This document shows positions 7,872 through 16,418 of a stretch of 64,000 bases of DNA, piece after piece; the stretch's first letter is position 1; every line of letters starts with the position of its first letter. The stretch spans positions 1-64,000 of the forward strand of contig NZ_BMYJ01000007.1 of NCBI RefSeq assembly GCF_014652215.1, given 5' to 3'. The notes beneath the pieces are model-generated. The model worked only from the letters and a program-made list of their open reading frames with translations, made no database searches and was not told the origin of the DNA. A program made the translations under genes and the position numbers. The stretch comes from Neogemmobacter tilapiae. GTDB lineage: Bacteria > Pseudomonadota > Alphaproteobacteria > Rhodobacterales > Rhodobacteraceae.

Positions 7872-8283
7872 AATCGGAAATCCTTTGGCCAAAAGACGGG
7901 GAACAGAGTGACGCGAGAGATCGGGTCAGTGGAAACGGTTTGCAGACGAGCGATTGAGTCCAGCAGATTGCAAAAAAAGAATAGGGCCGCGCCCCTGATG
8001 CGGTCTGCCAGGAGGCTGCGCGACCAAAGTGGCACCGATGTGTCGGCGGCACGGTTCTGCGCAGAGCAATTCCCTAAGGGGATGAGACGCCAAGCCCCGG
8101 CCTTCTGTCAAGCCCCAACACAGGGCACCGAAAATGCAGGCCGAACGTTCTCCAGGCCCAAAAAGATTCCGCTTGCCGGAACAAAGGCGGGTATGCTGAC
8201 ATGATCAGCAAGTCAGACCGAATTTCTAAAGACGCATTGCTGGGCACGGCAGGTTGCTAAAAGTGGATCGCAGGGGTGGAAAG
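7872..8283. promoter_or_regulatory. Divergent intergenic region of the acidic-repeat/T1SS locus
   Basis: 412 bp between the two divergent start codons, so it must hold both promoters or the promoter of each arm. I see no clear operator palindrome and no convincing gene: the open frames here have no ribosome site and no family character. An A-run (CAAAAAAAGAAT, about 7970-7982) is the only AT-rich feature. Confidence 0.4.
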
Positions 8284-8937
8284 ATGGTTTCCAGTATCGG
8301 GTCGTTCAACAAGAAGACCTATTTTCCGACCCAGATTTTCCAGATCGACCTTGATGATCCGGGGGCATTGAACGCCACTCTGCTGGACAGCATCTACGCC
8401 GAGCAGGAACGCGACCTAAAAGGCATCTCGCGGTCGAATTTTACCGAACTTGGCGGCTGGCACAGCCAGAACAACCTGCACAAAGCGACGGAATATCAGG
8501 CACTTGTCAATGTGATCGCCGAGGCGACGGCGCGGCTGTCTGACGAATTGGGCTATAATCCGCGCTATCAACTGGTGCCGACGACAATGTGGTCGATCAT
8601 CAACCCGCCGGGCAGTGCGAACCGGGCGCATGTGCATCCGGGCTGTTTGTGGAGCGGAGTGTATTACATCCATGCGCCCAAGAATGCGGGCAACATCGAA
8701 TTCATCGAACCGCGAACGGCGCATCTTATGAACCAACCGCGCTATGCGCCGAATGCGCAAAGGCCCAAGGAATGCTGGACGAAGGTGCGGTTCGAACCTG
8801 TGCCGGGGCGGATGATCATCTTTCCAAGCTGGCTGTATCATGCAGTCGATCCCAACATGTCCAAGGAAAAGGACCGCAAGGGCCATCGCGTGATCATCAG
8901 CTTCAACCTGAACCAGACGAAAAGGCCCACGGCCTGA
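8284..8937 (+). CDS. 2OG-Fe(II) oxygenase, TIGR02466/2OG-FeII_Oxy_5-like
   Basis: 217 residues. The series WHSQNNLHKATEYQALV, NPPGSANRAHVHPGCLWSGV, GNIEFIEPR, PGRMIIFPSWLYHAVDPN and HRVIISFN follows the TIGR02466 family block by block. Likely metal ligands are His116 or His118 and His186; Arg202 is placed to bind 2-oxoglutarate. The proximal site reads HVHP rather than HxD, so the carboxylate ligand is not obvious. ATG at 8284 is preferred to a TTG ten codons earlier (GGTGGAAAG upstream). Lying between the Asp/Asn-rich repeat gene and the T1SS genes, it could hydroxylate Asp/Asn residues of that protein; this is inference. Confidence 0.85.
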   Translation: MVSSIGSFNKKTYFPTQIFQIDLDDPGALNATLLDSIYAEQERDLKGISRSNFTELGGWHSQNNLHKATEYQALVNVIAEATARLSDELGYNPRYQLVPTTMWSIINPPGSANRAHVHPGCLWSGVYYIHAPKNAGNIEFIEPRTAHLMNQPRYAPNAQRPKECWTKVRFEPVPGRMIIFPSWLYHAVDPNMSKEKDRKGHRVIISFNLNQTKRPTA

Positions 8938-9015
8938 AAAACTGCGGCGTTGCCGGATCGGGATGGGCGGGTGTAGCATCGGGTGGGTGGGTTGAGCGGC
9001 GAGAGTGAGGGCAGG

Positions 9016-10737
9016 ATGTCACCGCTGACAAGCGACAATCCCTTGCGTGAGGCGCTTGGCCGCAGCAGCGGCATTCTGGCTGCGGCGCTGATCCTGGGTT
9101 TTTTCTACAATTTGATCAGCCTTGCAGGCCCGATGTTCATGCTGCTGGTCTTCGACCGTGTGCTGCCCTCGCGGTCCGAGGAAACCTTGGTCACGCTCTT
9201 CCTGCTGGTGGTGGTCCTGCTTTTGGTGCTGGGTCTGATCGACTATGCGCGGCGGCGGATCCTGGCGCGGTTCGGCGCGCAGTTTCAGGAACGGATCGAG
9301 GAGCGGCTGTTCAGCACGACGGCGAAGGGCAAGTATTTCCAGCGGTCGGGGCGCAAACCGATGGCGGGGCTGGACGAGTTGGACAATCTGCGCAGCTTTT
9401 TCCATTCGCGGGCGATGATTGCGGCGATGGATCTGATCTGGGCGCCGATGTTCCTGTTTGCGATCTTTTTCCTGCATGTGTCGCTGGGCTGGATCGTTCT
9501 GGCGGGGATGGCGGTCTTGGCCCTGCTGGCCGGAACGCGGGCGCTGACAAGCGCGGGGCGCGAGGAACGCGACCAGCGCGCGCGCGGCCGCATCGCCGAT
9601 CTGAAAGACATGGCATCATCCGCCCGCGATGTGATCCGCGCCCAAGAACTGACCTCGGCCTATCGGGACCGCTGGGTCGCGGCGCGGCAGTCATCCCGCG
9701 ATCTGTCCATCGAACTGCGCGACCTGACCACTTGGTTCAGCGTGCTGGCGCGGCAGGCCCAGGCGCTGATCCGTTATGCCGTCCTTGCCTTTGGGGCCTG
9801 GCTCGTCCTGCGCGGGGAGTTGACCGTCGGCGCGATGGTCGCCAGCACCTTCCTTGCGGTGCGGGCGGTCAATCCGCTGGATTCTTTCCTTGATGAACTG
9901 CCCGCCGTCTGGCGCAGCTTCAGCAATTGGGTCGAACTCCGGACCATCCTTACCGCCAAATCCAACCCCGAGACCGACGCCGGCATCGATGCCCCCATGG
10001 CCCCTGCCGCCCTCCTGTCGCTGCAACGGGTCAGCGCCCGGGCGCCGCTCACCGGCATGACCATCCTCAACACCCTCTCGCAAAATTTCGCGCCGGGCCG
10101 GTTGATCGAGATTTCCGGGCCCAGCGGCTGCGGCAAAACCCTGCTGGCCGAGGTGATGCTGGGGCTTGCCCAACCCTTCAGCGGGCAAGTGCTTTACCGC
10201 AGCGCCAGTGTCGCGCGGCTGTCACCCGCCGAGGCGCGCCGTGCCTTTGGCTATGTGCCGGAAAGCCCGGATTTCGTGAACGGCACCATCGCAGAAAACA
10301 TCGCGCGCCTTGATCCATCCCCCGACCGCGCGCGCATCATCGCCGCCGCCCAGCAGGCCCGCATCCATGACATGATCATGGCCCTGCCCGAAGGCTATGA
10401 AACCCGGCTGGACACCACCCAGCGCCAGTTTTCGCGCGGGCAGCGCAGCCAGATCGCTTTGGCCCGCGCCCTTTGCGATGAACCCGACCTGCTGATCCTG
10501 GACGAACCTGATCCCGTCCTGCGCCGCCTGTTGGCCCGCGAGTTGCGACCGATGATCGACACGCTGAAATCACGCGGTTGCCTGATCGTGACCCTGACCC
10601 GAGAACCCTTGGGCCTGCGCAATTGTTCGACACGCTTCACGCTGGAAAACGGGCGGCTCAAGCGTGTCGTGCCCGAGGCGAATGTCACGCAACTGGCGGC
10701 GAGCGACGGCAAGGTCGCCCCGCTGATCCGGGGCTGA
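9016..10737 (+). CDS. Type I secretion ABC transporter, PrtD/AprD-like, with altered ATPase motifs
   Basis: 573 residues: six-helix membrane domain (about 20-300) then one nucleotide-binding domain. Walker A GPSGCGKT is at about 368-375 and Walker B LLILDEP at about 492-498. The signature motif is FSRGQ (about 472) instead of LSGGQ. The D-loop region reads DPVLRRL rather than NxxLD. The H-loop position is VTLTR (about 525-529) with no histidine. There is no N-terminal C39 peptidase domain, so cargo should not be cleaved by the transporter. ATG at 9016 follows GAGG by 5 bases; a GTG 11 codons earlier is less likely. An outer-membrane TolC partner is not encoded here. Confidence 0.9.
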   Translation: MSPLTSDNPLREALGRSSGILAAALILGFFYNLISLAGPMFMLLVFDRVLPSRSEETLVTLFLLVVVLLLVLGLIDYARRRILARFGAQFQERIEERLFSTTAKGKYFQRSGRKPMAGLDELDNLRSFFHSRAMIAAMDLIWAPMFLFAIFFLHVSLGWIVLAGMAVLALLAGTRALTSAGREERDQRARGRIADLKDMASSARDVIRAQELTSAYRDRWVAARQSSRDLSIELRDLTTWFSVLARQAQALIRYAVLAFGAWLVLRGELTVGAMVASTFLAVRAVNPLDSFLDELPAVWRSFSNWVELRTILTAKSNPETDAGIDAPMAPAALLSLQRVSARAPLTGMTILNTLSQNFAPGRLIEISGPSGCGKTLLAEVMLGLAQPFSGQVLYRSASVARLSPAEARRAFGYVPESPDFVNGTIAENIARLDPSPDRARIIAAAQQARIHDMIMALPEGYETRLDTTQRQFSRGQRSQIALARALCDEPDLLILDEPDPVLRRLLARELRPMIDTLKSRGCLIVTLTREPLGLRNCSTRFTLENGRLKRVVPEANVTQLAASDGKVAPLIRG

Positions 10738-10743
10738 TCCATC

Positions 10744-12051
10744 ATGGAGCACTCCCCCCGCCGAACATGGTCGATCCGCTTTCCCCTGTTCGTCGGTCTG
10801 ACGGCGATCTTGGCGGTCGTTCTTGCCATCGGGGTCTGGGGTGCAGGCACCAGCATCGGCGGTGCCGTGATCGGCAGCGGCAAGGTCGAGGTGGCGTCAG
10901 ACCTGACCGTCGTGCAGCACCCCGTCGGTGGGATCGTTGCAGAAATTCTTGTGCGCGATGGGGATCGGGTTCAGGCCGGATCGGTCTTGCTGCGGCTGGA
11001 TGACGGCGCGCTGCGGTCGGAACTGGCAGCGGTCGAGGGCGAGTTGTTCGAGACGCTGGCCAATCTGGCACGGCTAGAGGCGGTGCTGGATGATCAACCG
11101 ACGATGACGCTGGAACCCTTGTTGGTCCGGGAAGCCAGTAAGCGGCCCGATCTGCAACGCCTGATCGACCGGCAGCAGCGGCGGCTTGAAGCGCATTTCG
11201 CCTCTATCGTCACCGAACAGGGCCTTATCGACGAACAGATCCGGCAGGTCGGTGACCAGATCGTGGGGGTCGAGGCCGAACTGGCCGCAAAGCTGGCGCG
11301 CGGCGGCCTGTTACAAGAAGAAATCGCCGATCAGCAACAGCTGGCCGACAAGGGTCTGGCCGCGCATTCGACGCTCTATGATCTGCGCAAGGATGAATTG
11401 ACCAACAGTGGTGAGGTTGGCCAACTGCGCGCCAAACGGGCCGAATTGCAGGGGCGGATCGCCGAGCTAAAGCTCAAGGCGCATGGTCTGGTTCCCGGCC
11501 TGAAGGACGAGGCCGAGACCGAACTGGGCAAGCTTCGCCCCGCCCGAACCCGGCTGCTAGAGCGCCGCGGTCAAGTTCTGGCCGATCTCCAACGCACCGA
11601 GGTCCGTGCGCCGGTCGGCGGTCGGATCCACGATTCCAAGGTTCAGGGCGTGCGGTCCGTCGTGGTCGCGGCCAGTCCGCTTTTGTCGATCGTGCCGACA
11701 GACAGCCCGTTTGAGGTCGGGGTGCGGGTCGAGCCCGGCGACATTGATCAGGTGCATCTGGGGCAAGAGGCCTTGCTGAAATTCACCGGCTTTGGCAGCC
11801 GCCGAATCCCCGAGATCACCGGAAAGGTGCGCAGCATTTCGCCCGACGCGTTTGTCGATCCGGCAACGCGCAGACCTTACTTCGAGGTCAAGATCATGCC
11901 ACAGCCCGACGCGCTGGCACGCCTTGGCACCGAACAGTTGTTGCCAGGCATGCCGGTCAGCGCCTTCATGGCCACCGAAAGCCGGACGCCGCTCAGCTAT
12001 GTGACCCGCCCGATCCTGTTCTATTTCGACCGGGCGTTCCGCGATAGCTAA
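10744..12051 (+). CDS. HlyD/PrtE-family periplasmic adaptor of type I secretion
   Basis: 435 residues. One N-terminal membrane segment (about 12-36), then SGKVEVASDLTVVQHPVGGIV starting the lipoyl half-motif. A long helical hairpin follows (about 95-270), then the second half-motif EVRAPVGGRIHDSKVQ and the beta-barrel region ending with a PGMPVSAFM segment typical of the family. Begins 6 bp after the ABC stop, so co-translated. Should link the inner-membrane ABC protein to a TolC-like channel. Confidence 0.92.
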   Translation: MEHSPRRTWSIRFPLFVGLTAILAVVLAIGVWGAGTSIGGAVIGSGKVEVASDLTVVQHPVGGIVAEILVRDGDRVQAGSVLLRLDDGALRSELAAVEGELFETLANLARLEAVLDDQPTMTLEPLLVREASKRPDLQRLIDRQQRRLEAHFASIVTEQGLIDEQIRQVGDQIVGVEAELAAKLARGGLLQEEIADQQQLADKGLAAHSTLYDLRKDELTNSGEVGQLRAKRAELQGRIAELKLKAHGLVPGLKDEAETELGKLRPARTRLLERRGQVLADLQRTEVRAPVGGRIHDSKVQGVRSVVVAASPLLSIVPTDSPFEVGVRVEPGDIDQVHLGQEALLKFTGFGSRRIPEITGKVRSISPDAFVDPATRRPYFEVKIMPQPDALARLGTEQLLPGMPVSAFMATESRTPLSYVTRPILFYFDRAFRDS

Positions 12052-12063
12052 GCGCCCGATATT

Positions 12064-13161
12064 CTAGGCCGATTGCGCATAGCCGCCGTTATAGCCTTCG
12101 CTTTTACGACGCACTTTGGAATGTTCGACGACCCTTTCGCGGGCGATGCCGCGGAATTCTTCGATGGAAGAATAGCCTTTCCGCTGAAGATAGTCGGCCA
12201 GATCGGTGGTCAGGTCTTGGATCAGGTTGACGCCGATGCCGCCGCTGCCCTTTTCTTCCATCGCTGCGGTGCAGATTTGCAGGTTTCCGGCGCCATGGGC
12301 GATGAAATTGAACGCCTCACGGAAACCCTTGATGCCGCCGATGCCGGAGATGGCTTTGTCCGGGAAGGCGCGCGAAATATCGGACACGCGTTGCAGGGCC
12401 TGATGCAGGATCGCCAGACCGCCCAAGCCGCCCGAGGTGACGAGGCCATCGACCTCCACCTCAAATTTTAGGGTCTCGGGGTCCATCAGCGGCAGCGAGG
12501 GGAAGGTGTTGCAAAGCGAGATCGAGGCGGCACCCGCCTCATAAGCCGCCCTTGCCCCATCGACAAGGGAAGAGGACGAGGGTGTCAACTTGACCCAAAT
12601 CGGCACATCGACAGCGCCGGTGACGGCCGCAAGGATCTGACGGATGATGTCTTCGTCATTGGCGATATGCGCGCCCATATCCTTGCGGTCCATATGCGGG
12701 CAGGACATGTTCAACTCCAGCGCATCGCAGCCGGCGTTTACGCAAGCCTTGGCCAGTTTGCGCCAATGGTCCATCTCTTCCTCGCCGCCCGCACCGGCCA
12801 TGATCGACCCGATCAGCATACGGTCCGGATAAGTGGTCTTGATCTCTTCCAGATCGGGCAGCCATTGATCCAGCGGCTGGTCCGAGATCAATTCCCAGTT
12901 CCATGAGGAATGCGACACCGTATCGGGCCGCTTATTGCGCGACACATAGGGTTTCGTTTCGCTGACCCGCTGAAAGATCGTCTTGGGGCCGGCCACATTT
13001 TCCACCGGATGCATACCGATGGTCTTGGTGACGACACCCCCCCAGCCCGCCTCGAACGCGCGCAGGATTTTCTGTTTGCTTTCGGTCGGCGGCGCAGAGG
13101 CCAACACGAAGGGATTGACGAACTTTAGGCCCGTGAAATTTGTCGCAAGATCATATGGCAT
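12064..13161 (-). CDS. Dihydropyrimidine/dihydroorotate dehydrogenase-like flavoprotein (PreA-like, no ferredoxin domain)
   Basis: 365 residues. NFTGLKFVNPFVLASAPPT, GVVTKTIGM and LELNMSCPHMDRKDMG (active-site Cys in MSCPH) match the catalytic subunit of NAD-dependent dihydropyrimidine dehydrogenase (PreA). PreA proteins usually continue into two 4Fe-4S clusters; here the chain ends without any CxxCxxC set, and no PreT-like gene adjoins. The start MPYDLATN has GGGAG about 8 bases upstream; two ATGs lie further 5'. An electron donor is therefore unclear; the co-oriented flavoprotein at 13564-15600 is one possibility. Confidence 0.8.
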   Translation of the reverse strand: MPYDLATNFTGLKFVNPFVLASAPPTESKQKILRAFEAGWGGVVTKTIGMHPVENVAGPKTIFQRVSETKPYVSRNKRPDTVSHSSWNWELISDQPLDQWLPDLEEIKTTYPDRMLIGSIMAGAGGEEEMDHWRKLAKACVNAGCDALELNMSCPHMDRKDMGAHIANDEDIIRQILAAVTGAVDVPIWVKLTPSSSSLVDGARAAYEAGAASISLCNTFPSLPLMDPETLKFEVEVDGLVTSGGLGGLAILHQALQRVSDISRAFPDKAISGIGGIKGFREAFNFIAHGAGNLQICTAAMEEKGSGGIGVNLIQDLTTDLADYLQRKGYSSIEEFRGIARERVVEHSKVRRKSEGYNGGYAQSA

Positions 13162-13563
13162 GGCGCTCTCCCGCATTCTTATGCCTAGCACCCAATATTT
13201 TTACCAAACAGTCAATAATTTTCTTGCCGCTCCCGGCCTTGGGCGCACAAGATCGTTGCGACCTGGCGATTTGTTGATCAAAACATAAGCAGAAGCACGG
13301 CCAAGAGGGGGCAGGGCGACAGCCCTTCGGGCTGGATAGTCCATCTTGCTGCCTTCGCCATGCCGCCATTGAAACCCGGCGGCGTTGCGGGTCCAAAGAG
13401 GGCATTGGGGCCGCGCACTGTATCGGTGGCAAACGTAGCCCCTTTCGAACCCAATCCGCGCGGCCTTTCTTCACTTATAACATTCATAATGTTGAATGTT
13501 TGCGATGAATCAAAGAGTTGCGGCCAATTTCACGCGTGAAATCACAGCGCTGAAGGGCATTTC
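13162..13563. promoter_or_regulatory. Intergenic region with palindromes
   Basis: 402 bp between the two co-oriented flavoprotein genes, upstream of the PreA-like gene. No supportable ORF. It contains AACATT-CAT-AATGTT near 13485-13500 and the perfect 16-bp palindrome at 13527-13542; either may be a regulator site or part of a promoter. Confidence 0.4.
13527..13542. promoter_or_regulatory. Perfect 16-bp palindrome ATTTCACGCGTGAAAT
   Basis: Fully self-complementary without spacer. Its 14-bp core TTTCACGCGTGAAA recurs at 46083-46096 in an unrelated intergenic region, which suggests a binding site of a regulator that acts at several places in this genome. Confidence 0.5.
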
Positions 13564-15600
13564 CTAGAAATCCTTCACCAGCCTCAGCGCATCATAAATG
13601 GCCGCATGGGTATTTCTGGCCGAAACCGCGTCACCAATGCGGAACAACCGGAATCGGCCCGCGGGGTTCGTGGCCACGGCCTGCACCCCCCCCGTCGAAA
13701 GCGCGGTATAATCGACCTCGCCCAGGTTCGAGGACAGCGGTTTCAGTTCGAAATACAGCTCATCCAAGGGCCGCGTGCCGTGGTTGACCACCACCTGATC
13801 GACCAGCCTTTCCCGCCGCATATCCCCGTAATCGCTGCCCAGAACCGCCCGCAGGCGGTTGCCTTCGCGCGTGACCCCGATCAGCCGCCAGGTGACGGTA
13901 AAGGTCACATCCCGCCGTTGCAGGCTGCGCATATAGGGCACCAGATTCATCGCCATCACTTCCGGCGCAAAGCTGCGGTCCGGTGTCACGATCTCCACCC
14001 GCGCGCCCGTCGCCGCAATCAGATCGGCGGCTTGCAGGGCCGCATGGTCGCCTGCATCGTCAAAGATCAGCACATCGCTGCCCGGCTTTGCGTCGCCCGA
14101 CAGGATGTCCCAAGCCGACACCACCAGATCATTGCCCTGATCCAGCACCTCGGTATGGGGCAGGCCCCCGGTGGCCACGATCACCGCATCCGGGTTCGTG
14201 GCCAGCACCGTTTCCGCGTCGGCAAAGGTGTTGAACTGGAAATCCACCCCCCGCTTCATGCATTGGTCAAAGCGCCAGTTGATGATGGAAATCATCTCGC
14301 GCCGGCGTTCCTGCTGCGCCGTCAGGCGGATTTGCCCGCCGGGTTGATCGGCCGCCTCAAACAACGTCACTTGGTGCCCGCGTTCCGCGGCAACCCGCGC
14401 CGCCTCCATCCCGCCCGGTCCGGCGCCGATGATGGTTACCCGCTTCGGCGCGGGCGCAGGTGCGATGGTCTGCGGCTGCTCCAGTTCGCGCCCCGTCGCC
14501 GGGTTGTGCAGGCAAAGGGCCATCCCACCCTGATAGATCCTATCCAGACAGTAATTCGCCCCGACACAAGGGCGAATGTCATCCTCGCGCCCTTCGATGA
14601 CCTTCCGCACGATATGCGGATCGGCCATATGCGCCCGCGTCATGCCGACCATATCCAGCTTGCCGCTGGCAATCGCATGACGGGCTGTCGCCACATCCGG
14701 GATTTTTGCGGCGTGGAAGGTTGGGAATTGCGTTGCCGCGCGGATTTCGCCTGCGAAATCCAGATGGGGGGCGTTCTTCATCCCTTGGATCGGGATCAGA
14801 TCGGTCAGCCCGGCATCGGTGTCGATATGCCCCTTTACCACGTTCAGGAAATCCACCAGACCACTGGCCTTGAGCTTTTGCGAGACCTCCAGCCCTTCGG
14901 CCCGGCCCATCCCGCCGGCCAGATCCTGATCCCCCGTATAGCGCAGCCCGACGATGAAGTTTTCGCCGCAACGCGCCCGGATTGACCGCAGCACGTCAAA
15001 GGTGAATTGCAGGCGGTTGTCCAATGACCCACCATAGGGGGCGGGCAGATCATTCGTCAGCGGCGACCAGAATTGTTCCAGCAGATGTCCGTAAGCTTCC
15101 AACTCGATGCCATCGACCCCCGCTGCCTGCATCCTTTCGGCGGCATCGGCGAAATCGCCGATGATCCGGGTCATGTCCCAATCCTCGATCCGTTTTGGAA
15201 AGGCGCGGTGCGAGGCCTCACGTTCATGGCTGGGGGCCACCACGGGCAACCAATCGGCCTTGTCCCAGCGGGTCCGCCGACCCAGATGCGTCAATTGGAT
15301 CATCACCGCCGCGCCGTGATCGTGGCATTCATCGACCAGTTGTTTCATCCAGCCGACAACTTCGTCTTTCCAAGCCAAGATGTTGTTGAAGACCGGCGGG
15401 CTGTCGCGCGACACCGCTGCGGAACCCGCCGTCATCGTCAAGGCCACCCCCGCCTTGGCGCGTTCCACATGATAGGCCCGATAGCGTTCCTTGGGCATGC
15501 CATCCTCGGGATAAGCCGGTTCGTGGCTGGTGATCATGAACCGATTGCGCAGGGTCAGGTGTTTCAATTGATAGGGCTGCAAAAGCGGATCGCTGGACAT
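13564..15600 (-). CDS. OYE/FAD-family flavin oxidoreductase, StcD-like N-demethylase candidate
   Basis: 678 residues: N-terminal FMN TIM barrel (about 1-340, LTHLGRRTRWD, EAYGHLLEQFWSPLTNDL), Fe-S region, then C-terminal FAD/NAD domain (IIGAGPGGMEAARVAAERGH). The architecture is that of trimethylamine dehydrogenase, 2,4-dienoyl-CoA reductase and N-methylproline demethylase StcD. The cluster region reads CVGANYC...C, giving three visible Cys where 4Fe-4S relatives usually show C-x2-C-x3-C-x11-C; I recall the same form in StcD-like proteins. Start set by AAGGAGCAAGCC before ATG at 15600. Divergent from the TetR gene at 15718, its probable regulator. Confidence 0.82.
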   Translation of the reverse strand: MSSDPLLQPYQLKHLTLRNRFMITSHEPAYPEDGMPKERYRAYHVERAKAGVALTMTAGSAAVSRDSPPVFNNILAWKDEVVGWMKQLVDECHDHGAAVMIQLTHLGRRTRWDKADWLPVVAPSHEREASHRAFPKRIEDWDMTRIIGDFADAAERMQAAGVDGIELEAYGHLLEQFWSPLTNDLPAPYGGSLDNRLQFTFDVLRSIRARCGENFIVGLRYTGDQDLAGGMGRAEGLEVSQKLKASGLVDFLNVVKGHIDTDAGLTDLIPIQGMKNAPHLDFAGEIRAATQFPTFHAAKIPDVATARHAIASGKLDMVGMTRAHMADPHIVRKVIEGREDDIRPCVGANYCLDRIYQGGMALCLHNPATGRELEQPQTIAPAPAPKRVTIIGAGPGGMEAARVAAERGHQVTLFEAADQPGGQIRLTAQQERRREMISIINWRFDQCMKRGVDFQFNTFADAETVLATNPDAVIVATGGLPHTEVLDQGNDLVVSAWDILSGDAKPGSDVLIFDDAGDHAALQAADLIAATGARVEIVTPDRSFAPEVMAMNLVPYMRSLQRRDVTFTVTWRLIGVTREGNRLRAVLGSDYGDMRRERLVDQVVVNHGTRPLDELYFELKPLSSNLGEVDYTALSTGGVQAVATNPAGRFRLFRIGDAVSARNTHAAIYDALRLVKDF

Positions 15601-15717
15601 GGCTTGCTCCTTGGGACTGGCCCGCACAGGATTCCAAAAATGTTCATATGTGTCAAGTTTAGGATTGAGGTCGATCAGCGGCTTGCGGGGCAGGGGGGAA
15701 GCCCCTAGTTTTAGCCC

Positions 15718-16347
15718 ATGAAAAAGACGCCCGAGGCAGAGAGCGGTTGGCGCGGATCGCGCGAAGGTTGGCTTGCCGCCGCCTATGATGCGTTGATCGA
15801 AGGCGGGGTCGAGGCGGTCAAGATCCTGCCTGTGGCGGCGAAACTTAACCTGTCGCGCACCTCGTTCTATTGGTTCTTTAAGGATCGCGCGGCATTGTTG
15901 GACGGATTGCGAGAACGCTGGACGGCCCAGACGACGGTTCCGTTGGTTGCCGCGACGCGGGCGGATGCTGCTACGGAAACAGAGGCGATGCTGAATGTCA
16001 TCGGCTGCTTTTTGTCAGATGCAACCTTTGACTCCCGGTTGGAGTTCGCTTTTCGCAGCTGGGCTTTGCAGGATGTCGCCATGATGCGGCTGCTGCACCG
16101 CGCGGATGAGGAACGTTTGGCGGCGCTGTCGGCAATGCTGCGGCAATGGGGCCATTCGGCGCAGGATGCGGATGTGCGGGCGCGGACGGTTTATCTGGTG
16201 CAGATCGGCTATATCGCGATGCAGACGCGGGAAACCCTGGAAACCCGGTTGGCGCGCATTCCGCATTATGTCGAAATCTACACGGGCCAATTGCCGAGCG
16301 ACGTCGAGATGGCGCGATTTCAGGCGCGGCTGGGCGGCGCTAGCTGA
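15718..16347 (+). CDS. TetR/AcrR-family transcriptional regulator
   Basis: 209 residues. N-terminal helix-turn-helix (LPVAAKLNLSRTSFYWFFKDRAALL, about 43-67), then a variable all-helical ligand domain. It is transcribed divergently from the StcD-like gene 117 bp away, so it likely controls that gene and itself. No ligand can be named. Confidence 0.85.
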   Translation: MKKTPEAESGWRGSREGWLAAAYDALIEGGVEAVKILPVAAKLNLSRTSFYWFFKDRAALLDGLRERWTAQTTVPLVAATRADAATETEAMLNVIGCFLSDATFDSRLEFAFRSWALQDVAMMRLLHRADEERLAALSAMLRQWGHSAQDADVRARTVYLVQIGYIAMQTRETLETRLARIPHYVEIYTGQLPSDVEMARFQARLGGAS

Positions 16348-16367
16348 GACATGTCGGTTGATGCAAG

Positions 16368-16401
16368 CGGGGCCCCGAAATCCACCAAGATCAGGGCCCC
16401 G
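16368..16401. terminator. Bidirectional terminator-like hairpin
   Basis: CGGGGCCC at 16368-16375 pairs perfectly with GGGCCCCG at 16394-16401 around an 18-nt loop, followed by TTGTTGG. It sits in the 71-bp gap between two converging genes (TetR and the sugar ABC ATPase). Confidence 0.6.
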
Positions 16402-16418
16402 TTGTTGGAAAGCGCCGC

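Noticed and set aside
6139-7911. Plus-strand Ser/Pro and Arg/Pro-rich frames opposite the acidic gene
   Set aside because: Complement readings of the same triplet repeat, broken into several pieces and lacking start signals.
7818-8204. 128-codon frame in the divergent intergenic region
   Set aside because: Starts inside the acidic gene on the other strand, has no ribosome site and no recognisable composition.
6369-12051. Bacteriocin-type system with double-glycine leader cleavage
   Set aside because: The leader has no GG/GA site before the repeats and the ABC protein has no C39 peptidase domain.
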